DNA of 11,872 nt. Origin: Chloroflexota bacterium (GTDB lineage Bacteria > Chloroflexota > Anaerolineae > Anaerolineales > Anaerolineaceae). Below the pieces are notes generated by a model that was not told the DNA's origin, did not search any database, and saw nothing but the letters and a program-made list of their open reading frames with translations. Positions 1 through 6,070 of this stretch are shown piece by piece. The position numbers and the translations under genes were made by a program. Each line of letters opens with the position of its first letter. The first letter of the stretch is position 1. The stretch covers positions 1 to 11,872 of the forward strand of contig JAEYTI010000207.1 in NCBI GenBank assembly GCA_023434145.1. Direction: 5' to 3'.

Positions 1-124
1 AAGTAACTTTCCCCTACAACCACGGCAAAACCCAGAGACCCATTATGATGATAGACACGGACGCTGTTGGAATAAAGCGTAGTAGCAAGATCGAATAGAT
101 GACAGAGATCTCAAGAGAAATGGA

Positions 125-1327
125 ATGGTTTCAGTGAGAAATATTATTACCTTCCAGAATTTCTTTCTAGTCCTTGGTGTGCTTGCTGCTCTCATCCTGT
201 TGGTTATCGCGATTTGGATGGTCATCGCTGGTCCACAAACAGTCCTCCGTATTCTACGCTTCGGTGACACAAAGATCGATGATTTTCTTCATGAACCGAA
301 TCGTGAGATGGCCGCCGGCTCCGTCTTGTACACCTTTGCGCCCATCTCATCTCAAGACCGTCTGGACTTGACTGTACCGGTCCCTTCTGGGTCTACCTCT
401 AATCTGGATGCTCTGCTGCAGGACAATGACACCATAGCCTTTCTGGTGCTAAAGGGTGATCAACTGGTGATTGAGCGCTATTACCAGGGCCACACTTCCA
501 AAACCCATTCGCAGTCTTTCTCCATGGCAAAGTCATTCACTTCCTTACTGGTTGGTTTGGCTATTGAGGATGGTTACTTTACGTCTGTTGATCAGCCCAT
601 TACTGACTTTATCCCCGAACTGACTCGCCAGGGTTTCGATACGGTCACCCTCCGCCACCTGCTGACGATGACATCTGGCAGCACTTATCTGGAAAATGAT
701 AACCCATTCGGTATCCATGTCATCCTTAATTACACACCGCATTTAGAGCAGCGCATCCTAACCTTTCGTATGGCGGATGAACCTGGGACCGTCTGGCGCT
801 ACAAGTCAGGTGATAATGCCCTCTTGGGGCTCGCTTTATCGCGTGTTCTGGCCCCAAAAACCATCACCGAGTATATGCAGGAACGGGTCTGGATCCCATT
901 AGGTATGGAATCTGCCGGGATTTGGAGCCTGGATCACGCTGGGGATGGCCTGGAAAAGACATGGTGCTGCCTGTCGGCAACTCCGCCCGACCTTCTCAAG
1001 ATCGGCCGCCTGTATCTACAGAATGGGGTTTGGGAGGGCCGGCAGGTCCTTCCGGCAGAGTGGGTGCAGGAATCTACGCAGCTTGGTGCCATACCCGATT
1101 CCATGTGGGATGATAATTTCCGCCGCATTGGTATATGGAACTACGGATACCAGTGGTGGCTTGTTTCGAAGGAAGATGGCAGCTATCTGGCCAATGGTAA
1201 GGACGGCCAGTACCTCTATATAAACCCGGCCAAAGACACGGTTATCCTACGTCTAGGCTGGAGTACCGGTAAACTACCCCTTAGTCAGTGGGTTATCTTA
1301 TTTCAACATCTGGCTGAGGAGAAATAA
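125..1327 (+). CDS. Membrane-anchored serine hydrolase, class C beta-lactamase / NylB-like family
   Basis: This 400-residue protein probably hydrolyses amide or ester bonds outside the cytoplasmic membrane. A single hydrophobic helix (residues about 13-35) acts as an uncleaved anchor. The catalytic motif S-M-A-K is at 133-136. It is followed by the family helix 'LRHLLTMTSG' (177-186), a Tyr-x-Ser motif (Y226-K-S228) as general base, and a Gly-Lys-Asp-Gly segment at 358-361 in place of the third KTG/HxG motif. This motif set fits 6-aminohexanoate-dimer hydrolase (NylB)-like and esterase-type members better than true antibiotic-resistance AmpC, so the substrate is unknown. The chosen ATG keeps the N-terminal anchor; only a weak purine-rich site precedes it, and no convincing promoter is seen in 1-124. 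It is the only plus-strand gene and has lower G+C than its neighbours (29/60 in 481-540 against 47/60 in 2161-2220), which hints at separate ancestry. Confidence 0.9.
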   Translation: MVSVRNIITFQNFFLVLGVLAALILLVIAIWMVIAGPQTVLRILRFGDTKIDDFLHEPNREMAAGSVLYTFAPISSQDRLDLTVPVPSGSTSNLDALLQDNDTIAFLVLKGDQLVIERYYQGHTSKTHSQSFSMAKSFTSLLVGLAIEDGYFTSVDQPITDFIPELTRQGFDTVTLRHLLTMTSGSTYLENDNPFGIHVILNYTPHLEQRILTFRMADEPGTVWRYKSGDNALLGLALSRVLAPKTITEYMQERVWIPLGMESAGIWSLDHAGDGLEKTWCCLSATPPDLLKIGRLYLQNGVWEGRQVLPAEWVQESTQLGAIPDSMWDDNFRRIGIWNYGYQWWLVSKEDGSYLANGKDGQYLYINPAKDTVILRLGWSTGKLPLSQWVILFQHLAEEK

Positions 1328-1365
1328 CCGTCTCTTTTATCCCAAATTCACAGTAGAATTGGTTT

Positions 1366-1432
1366 GAAAATCGACTTGTGGTTGGTGTTTCTGCGAAGTA
1401 GTCGCAGAAACACCAACCACAAGTCGATTTTC
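1366..1432. repeat. Perfect 31-bp inverted repeat, possible bidirectional terminator
   Basis: Arms 1366-1396 and 1402-1432 are exactly complementary over 31 bp, with a 5-base spacer (AGTAG). The base of the stem is A/T-rich (GAAAA on the left, TTTTC on the right), so either strand would give a stem ending in a short U run. The repeat lies between the stop codons of two convergent genes (1327 and 1476), the usual place for a shared terminator. However, 31 perfect base pairs are far more than termination needs, so it could also be a small mobile or structural element. No transposase or obvious target duplication is seen. Confidence 0.85.
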
Positions 1433-1475
1433 GGATAGGTTCTTATTCGCATTGGCCGGCAGGCGTAAACAAGCG

Positions 1476-1928
1476 CTACATCTCCCGCCTTGGCGGGCTC
1501 TTCTTTAGTTGCGCTTTCAACTCTCGCGCCGCTTCCTTCAGATCAACCGCATTTACGGGAAAGGTCAGCGAGAGATCGGGGCGGGTGGTGGGGTTCTGCT
1601 CGGCCCAGGGGGGATACACCAGCGGGCCAAAGTGAACAGTAAGCCCCGGGCCGTGTTCTGTCGTCACGCGGCGGAAGAGCAGCGCCGGCTCCATAAAGCT
1701 CAGCGCGGGGATGGCGCGGCCTTCCGCAAGCTCCTCCAGCCATTCGGCCAGCCGCTCGGCCTCTTCTGCCAGCAGGCAGGGGTCCACGGCGCTCCACGCG
1801 CCCTGCGGGCCTGCCGCATCTACGCGCACGCGCAGCCAGTTGGCGTCGTAGGGCTCGCCTTCAGCATCCGGGTATTGGTAGCCGAGCAGAGAGAGTTGGA
1901 AGAACGCGCCTTCTGCTTTTAGCCGCAC
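1476..1928 (-). CDS. WapI-like immunity-family protein
   Basis: This is a 150-residue soluble protein with no signal peptide or membrane segment. From memory, its pattern fits the WapI immunity family: 'LLGYQYPD' (14-21), 'YDANWLRVRV' (27-36), a 'DPCLL' motif (49-53) followed by an acidic helix ending in 'LAEWLEEL', 'LSFMEP' (76-81), 'YPPW' and a C-terminal 'DLKEAARELKAQL' helix. WapI of Bacillus subtilis neutralises the toxic C-terminus of the contact-dependent tRNase WapA, but many relatives have no toxin partner and unknown roles. The start is GTG, one base after the response-regulator stop, with GGAGG at 1935-1939 and a 6-base spacer, so translation is probably coupled to the regulator. 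No toxin gene is visible in the window. The family call is moderately sure; a working immunity role here is not shown. Confidence 0.7.
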   Translation of the reverse strand: MRLKAEGAFFQLSLLGYQYPDAEGEPYDANWLRVRVDAAGPQGAWSAVDPCLLAEEAERLAEWLEELAEGRAIPALSFMEPALLFRRVTTEHGPGLTVHFGPLVYPPWAEQNPTTRPDLSLTFPVNAVDLKEAARELKAQLKKSPPRREM

Positions 1929-1929
1929 G

Positions 1930-2583
1930 CTAATCCTCCCGCTTGCGGATCAGGCCCATCTGCATGGCCTTGCCGACCGCCTCGGCGCGGTTGGAGACTT
2001 CCAGCTTTTCGAAGATGTGGCGGACGTGTGTCTTGACGGTATTCTCAGAGATGAACAGCCGCCCGGCCATCTGCTGCGTGGTGAGGCCGTCGACCATGCA
2101 GCCTAGCACCTCCAACTCGCGGTCTGAGAGCAGCGGCGAGGGCGCTTCGGCGCCAAAGCGCGAGAGCGCGCGCAGCACCGGTCCGGTGACCTCGGGCGAG
2201 AGCGCGCCCTGGCCCTCTGCCACGCGCAAGATCGACTTGCGCAGATCTTCTGGCTCGGTGTTCTTGAGCAGGTAGCCATCGGCCCCCGCGCGGATCGCAT
2301 CCATCAGGTCGCTATCGTTCTGCGAAATGGTCAGCATCATCACGCGCACGGGCAAGCGGCGCTCGCGCAGGGCGCGCAGGGTGGCAATGCCATCCATGCG
2401 CGGCATGTTGAGATCCAGCAGCACCACGTCGGGCATTGTCGATTCGATCACCGGGATGGCCTGCTCGCCGTCACCTGCTTGCCCAACCACCTCGAACCCA
2501 TTCATCTCTTCCAGCAACCCTACCAGCCCGCGCCGGAACAGGGCATGGTCATCCACAACCACCAGTCGCATTGTATTCGTCAT
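1930..2583 (-). CDS. NarL/LuxR-type response regulator
   Basis: This 217-residue DNA-binding response regulator is probably phosphorylated by the kinase encoded just upstream. Its receiver domain (about 6-122) has the acidic pair D11-D12, phosphoacceptor D57 in 'VVLLDLNMPRMDG', the conserved T85 and K107. A linker leads to a C-terminal LuxR helix-turn-helix (about 150-212) with the signature 'LSDRELEVLGCMVDGL' and the recognition stretch 'ISENTVKTHVRHIFEKL'. The length is normal for the family. The ATG lies inside the kinase's last codons (ATGA overlap), and a GAGGAG Shine-Dalgarno is 8 bases upstream. A second in-frame ATG at 2571 is possible but has a poorer context. Targets cannot be told from this window; the WapI-like gene is downstream in the same operon. 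Confidence 0.95.
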   Translation of the reverse strand: MTNTMRLVVVDDHALFRRGLVGLLEEMNGFEVVGQAGDGEQAIPVIESTMPDVVLLDLNMPRMDGIATLRALRERRLPVRVMMLTISQNDSDLMDAIRAGADGYLLKNTEPEDLRKSILRVAEGQGALSPEVTGPVLRALSRFGAEAPSPLLSDRELEVLGCMVDGLTTQQMAGRLFISENTVKTHVRHIFEKLEVSNRAEAVGKAMQMGLIRKRED

Positions 2584-4460
2584 TGTATTGTCTCCTCTTC
2601 CAGCGGCAGCGGCAGCGAGAGCAGCACCTTGGTACCCTGGTGCGCCTGGCTGATGATCTGGAAATCCGCGCCGATCATCTCTGCCCGTTCGCGCATGCCG
2701 CGCAAGCCGTGGCGAGAAACTTCGGGAACGTCTTCGGCATCAAACCCCTGCCCGTCGTCGCCCACCTCGAGCAGCAGCATTTCTTGCCATTCGCGCAGCT
2801 TCAGCCACGCATGATCGGCGCGCGCGTGCTTGCGGATGTTGGAAAGCGCTTCCTGCACGATGCGGATTAGATGCGCCTGTACTTCGGGAGAAATCTTGCG
2901 GGTTAGCGGCTGCACCATTCGCTCCACGCTCAGGCCGCTGGCGGTTTCAAACTCGCTCAGCGCCCGATCAATCCAGCGCTCCACGCCCTCTTGCGGAGTA
3001 ACGCGAAGATTGTCGATCGCCTGGCGTGTGTCGAGGTAGGCTTCGGCCAAGGCATGGTAGTTGTCTTTGAGCACTTGTGACAGCCGGGCCATATCGCCTT
3101 GCGCCAGGTACGACTGCATCTGCGCCGATTGGAGTTTGAGGTAAGCAAGGGTCTGCGCCAGCCCATCGTGGATCTCGCGGGCCAGCCGGGTGCGCTCCTG
3201 GATGACGACCTTGTACTCCAGCGAGCGGATCATGCGCTCGTTTTCCGACAGCAGCGCGGCCTGGGCTGCAACCGTCTGCAAGATGGCTTGCTGTCGCGTG
3301 TGGAAGGTCTGCGGATGCGTGGAGGCGGCCAGCATCATGCCAATGATTGGTTGGCTGCCATTCTGCGGATCGTACTCGGGCAGGGTCAGCGGTAGGGCGG
3401 TCCACACCGGCAGGGTTTCCGGATCAGAGGATGCAGATTCACCGGCGGCCACGCGGGCAAAAATGGCATCGATCTCCGCGGGAGCGAGCCCGCAAGGATC
3501 GCCGCGCTGGATGGTGAGGTTCGACAGCCGCTCATCCGAAGAGGCGCGCAAGCGCACCATCACGCAGCTTGCTTCCAGTGCGCTTTGCAAGCCATCGAGC
3601 AGGCTGCTGAGAGAGGCGGTGAGATCGTTTTCCGGCGCATGGAGCATTTGAAGCTGGCGAAGCGTGCTCATCTCCTGCGAGCGGATACGGAAGGTCTCGT
3701 AGGCAATGGCGACTTCGCTCAAAAGGCTGTCGAGGAAGGTTCGCATGGATGGGTCAAGCGGGCGGCCAAACGGCAGGTAGAGGTGCAGGACGCCAATTTT
3801 CCGCGGATGCCCCGCCGGTTCTTGCGATCCGGACAGCGGCAGGCAGTAGACTGTCAACGCATCGCCCACTTGCTCGGGGTGCAGCGGGCAGCCGCCAGGC
3901 GTCGATTCCAGCACTGAGCAGTCGGAACAGCGATCTCGCAGCATGCCGTTCGCAAGGTGCGCCGACCACGCCCGCAGCACCGGCTCGGGCATTTGCCCGT
4001 AGGTGAAGGCGGGGAGGGGCTGATCCCATTCATCCACCGGCACAAAGGAGCAGCCAAGCGCGCCCACCAGCCCGGTGATAGCCGAAAGGGCGGTATCCAT
4101 CAGCGCGTGCTCGTCCTGTGCCTCTACCAAACCACGGTTGAGGCGCAGCAGGGTCTCGCTGCGGCGTGCTTCCTCCGCGCGGCGGCGGTCGGCTTGCAGC
4201 AAACGCTCCTGCACTCCGGCGAGATCGCGGTCGGCGGCTTCACGCTCGGCCTGTGCCTTTTCCAGCGCAATCGCGGCGGTTTTGCTGCGCACGCGGAACC
4301 AGGCAGCAGCAGCCCATCCGGTCACGGCCAGCAGCGCAACGGCGGCGATCAACCAGCCGAACGCCAGCCCCAACAGCACATCGGCGGCGAGCAAAATCAC
4401 CGCCGGGAGCAAGAGCCAATATCTTTGTCCCCCAAAAACACGACCAAGGCTGTCCAACAT
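2580..4460 (-). CDS. NarX-type sensor histidine kinase with two GAF-like regions
   Basis: This 626-residue membrane kinase should phosphorylate the adjacent NarL-type regulator. Two hydrophobic helices (about 14-34 and 36-54) leave almost no extracytoplasmic loop, so sensing is probably cytoplasmic or within the membrane. A charged coiled coil follows (58-105). The first GAF-like region (about 106-258) carries a cysteine cluster, C178-x2-C181-x9-C191, with C137 and C206 in the same domain. A second GAF-like region spans about 275-405. The HisKA_3 dimerisation domain has 'REIHDGLAQTL' with H431. The ATPase domain has the N box around N541 ('QEALSNIRKHA'), 'GDDGQGF' (567-573) and 'GLRGMRERAEMIGA' (585-598). 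It overlaps the regulator gene by 4 bases. No Shine-Dalgarno precedes the ATG, and a -10-like TAAAAT sits 6 bases before it, suggesting a leaderless message. The signal is unknown; a redox signal is possible. Confidence 0.95.
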   Translation of the reverse strand: MLDSLGRVFGGQRYWLLLPAVILLAADVLLGLAFGWLIAAVALLAVTGWAAAAWFRVRSKTAAIALEKAQAEREAADRDLAGVQERLLQADRRRAEEARRSETLLRLNRGLVEAQDEHALMDTALSAITGLVGALGCSFVPVDEWDQPLPAFTYGQMPEPVLRAWSAHLANGMLRDRCSDCSVLESTPGGCPLHPEQVGDALTVYCLPLSGSQEPAGHPRKIGVLHLYLPFGRPLDPSMRTFLDSLLSEVAIAYETFRIRSQEMSTLRQLQMLHAPENDLTASLSSLLDGLQSALEASCVMVRLRASSDERLSNLTIQRGDPCGLAPAEIDAIFARVAAGESASSDPETLPVWTALPLTLPEYDPQNGSQPIIGMMLAASTHPQTFHTRQQAILQTVAAQAALLSENERMIRSLEYKVVIQERTRLAREIHDGLAQTLAYLKLQSAQMQSYLAQGDMARLSQVLKDNYHALAEAYLDTRQAIDNLRVTPQEGVERWIDRALSEFETASGLSVERMVQPLTRKISPEVQAHLIRIVQEALSNIRKHARADHAWLKLREWQEMLLLEVGDDGQGFDAEDVPEVSRHGLRGMRERAEMIGADFQIISQAHQGTKVLLSLPLPLEEETIQ

Positions 4461-4495
4461 AGGTTTATTTTAGCCTATGTTGAGGTGTAAAGAAA
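4455..4495 (-). promoter_or_regulatory. Candidate leaderless promoter and operator of the kinase operon
   Basis: Read on the minus strand, TAAAAT (4472-4467) ends 6 bases before the kinase ATG (4460-4458). That spacing would place the transcript start at or next to the start codon. No ribosome-binding site is present, in line with a leaderless mRNA. A -35 box is weak: TTTCTT at 4495-4490 has a 17-base spacer, while the better TTTACA at 4491-4486 is only 13 bases away. A perfect 9-bp inverted repeat (CAACATAGG at 4455-4463, CCTATGTTG at 4474-4482, 10-base spacer) frames the -10 site, and one arm contains the start codon. This could be a binding site for a dimeric regulator, perhaps the operon's own response regulator. 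Inferred from sequence only. Confidence 0.5.
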
Positions 4496-4523
4496 GGAAA
4501 AATAGGATGATGGAATCAAGGGA

Positions 4524-4715
4524 AACGCCTCACCCCGGCCCTCTCCATTTCGCAAAACCGGCGAAATGGAGAGGGTGCCTTTTGGGAAATATGGATTTGT
4601 TCCTCGTATGCATTCATTTGGCAAGTCAGGGGGGACTTGCTAACCCATACTCGAGCGGAACAAGGCACCCTCTCTATTTTTCGAAGAAAAATGGAGAGGG
4701 CCGGGGTGAGGCGTT
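4524..4715. repeat. Composite inverted repeat of two facing hairpin units
   Basis: Two copies of one unit face each other: 4524-4581 and 4662-4715 (reverse-complemented). The outer 27 bases of each unit are perfectly complementary (4524-4550 with 4689-4715), as are the inner 13 (4569-4581 with 4662-4674). Each unit also folds on itself: a 15-bp stem at 4539-4553/4561-4575 and another 15-bp stem, with one G-T mismatch, at 4668-4682/4686-4700. A small central hairpin (GCAAGTC/GACTTGC, 4621-4640) lies in the spacer. The element fills the gap between the transporter's stop and the kinase promoter, ends 6 bases past the transporter stop, and may end its transcript. No open reading frame in it looks real. 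It resembles non-autonomous interspersed repeats of the REP/MITE kind. Confidence 0.85.
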
Positions 4716-4721
4716 CTTCTC

Positions 4722-6032
4722 TTACACCGCTTCCTTCTCAACCTCCACAGCCTTCCTTTTGCCCAGCAGTTCCAGGCCAAACAGCACGGTGCCGATGATG
4801 CTGACCGCGCCGCCAAAGATCAGCGCGGGGCCAAAGCCGACCTGAGTCGCGAGCCAGGTGCCGAACAATGGCGCGGCGATGGACGACATGTATTGAAAGC
4901 TCTGGGCAGCGGCAACAAATGTGGCACTGTATTCCACCGGCACGCGCTTCATCAGTTCGTCGAACAGCACCAGGTTTAGGCCCGCGCCAAAGATGCCTGC
5001 CATGGCCGCATAGAACGGCAGCAGCCACACGGCCCCCGTCACGCCGGTGAGGATGGGGTAAAGAGCGACACCAAAGGTGGTGATGATGAGCACCTTCAGC
5101 GAGCCGATTCGCCGGAGCTGCCCGGTCCAATAGAAGTATCCGATGATGACAATGGCGTTCTGCGCGGTGTTGATTGCCGCAATCCACGAGTCGGAGGCCT
5201 CGAGCACGCGCACAAAGTAGAGGGGGAACAGCGGCAGCACCAGCGACGTGCCGGTGAGGAATACAAAGCGTTTGAGCACGAACGAGACAAACGGTTTTTC
5301 TTTTAAGATGAGATGCAGATATTCGGACGCGCGCTCTTTCAGCTTGCCGCCCTGGAATGCATCCACCTTGGTGTTCTGCGGCAGCTTGAGCTGGCTGGAG
5401 AACCAGTAGCTGATCAGGCCGCCTACCGAGAGGGCGATGAACATAATCTGGTAGTTCACCGGGAAAGGCAGCCGGTCGAGGAACTGGCCGACCAGCAGCG
5501 CGGTGATCGAGTTGGTGAAGCCCAGGATCGACCAGCGGTGCGCCATCAGCTCGTAGCGCCCGGCAGGCCCGGCAATGTTGCTCATCACCACCGAGAAGGT
5601 GATGGATAGAATAGTCTGCGGGACGGTCGCCAGCGCCCAAATGCCGAGGATGCCCATCACGCTGGCCGTTTCAGGTAAGAAGAAGGTGATAATGCCGGTG
5701 AGCGCGTATCCCGAGAGCACCGTAAGGCGGGCCAGGCTGAACCAGGGCACGATATTTTTGCGGCCCTGCAAGAACTGCCCCAACGGGATCGACAGCAGCA
5801 GCCCGGTGATGGCCGGCATGGTGGTCAGCATACCTACCTGCACGGGCGTGGCGCCCAGGCGGGTGAGGAAGACCGGCAAGAAAGGGTTGGCGGCGCTAGC
5901 CAACCCGACCCCAACGGCGTCGATCTGGACGTTTAGGAAGTTACGCGGGTTCATCTCCGGCGCGGAGGTCGGCACGGTGAACCAGCGGATGAGCCTTTTA
6001 TAGATGTGGGTAAGCGCAGCAAAAGGATTCAT
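4722..6032 (-). CDS. Major facilitator superfamily transporter
   Basis: This 436-residue integral membrane protein has about 12 hydrophobic helices (roughly 35-55, 68-88, 97-118, 125-150, 168-186, 195-213, then 252-272, 282-304, 310-328, 333-358, 370-393, 400-422). A charged cytoplasmic loop (about 214-250) separates the halves, the standard MFS layout. The loop after helix 2 ('GQFLQGRKN') is a degenerate form of MFS motif A. Positions of Asp37 and Arg159 within or next to helices may matter for transport. The substrate cannot be inferred; drug/metabolite efflux is the common default. The gene starts 38 bases after the stop of the WD40 gene, so it may be the last gene of that operon. A TACAAT 9 bases before the ATG could instead serve a separate weak promoter. 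No good Shine-Dalgarno is seen. A downstream ATG (residue 27) is a possible alternative start. Confidence 0.88.
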   Translation of the reverse strand: MNPFAALTHIYKRLIRWFTVPTSAPEMNPRNFLNVQIDAVGVGLASAANPFLPVFLTRLGATPVQVGMLTTMPAITGLLLSIPLGQFLQGRKNIVPWFSLARLTVLSGYALTGIITFFLPETASVMGILGIWALATVPQTILSITFSVVMSNIAGPAGRYELMAHRWSILGFTNSITALLVGQFLDRLPFPVNYQIMFIALSVGGLISYWFSSQLKLPQNTKVDAFQGGKLKERASEYLHLILKEKPFVSFVLKRFVFLTGTSLVLPLFPLYFVRVLEASDSWIAAINTAQNAIVIIGYFYWTGQLRRIGSLKVLIITTFGVALYPILTGVTGAVWLLPFYAAMAGIFGAGLNLVLFDELMKRVPVEYSATFVAAAQSFQYMSSIAAPLFGTWLATQVGFGPALIFGGAVSIIGTVLFGLELLGKRKAVEVEKEAV

Positions 6033-6070
6033 TGCCGCTATTGTAACCGCAATTAGGGCAACCGTCCCAA

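Noticed and set aside
44..49. TATGAT as -10 box of the hydrolase gene
   Set aside because: No -35-like hexamer is found at 16-18 bases upstream, and it lies about 75 bases from the start codon; evidence too weak to list.
1483..1499. CCCGC/GCGGG hairpin followed by CTCTTCTTT as a plus-strand terminator
   Set aside because: The stem is only 5 bp with a 4-base loop, it lies inside the end of the WapI-like coding sequence, and the tail is interrupted by cytosines.
1509..1922. Plus-strand 137-codon frame opposite the WapI-like gene
   Set aside because: The minus-strand frame has family motifs, a coupled GTG start and a ribosome site; the opposite frame is a high-G+C shadow.
3957..4490. Long plus-strand frames opposite the kinase gene
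   Set aside because: Low-complexity Ala/Arg/Ser-rich translations typical of antisense frames in high-G+C DNA; the kinase on the other strand is certain.
4524..4715. Possible CRISPR array or structured RNA gene
   Set aside because: Only two units in inverted orientation, no direct repeats with equal spacers, and no cloverleaf or known RNA signature. The same holds for 9653-9756.
4477..4845. Plus-strand 122-codon reading frame
   Set aside because: It runs through the composite inverted repeat into the antisense of the transporter gene and shows no protein-like composition.
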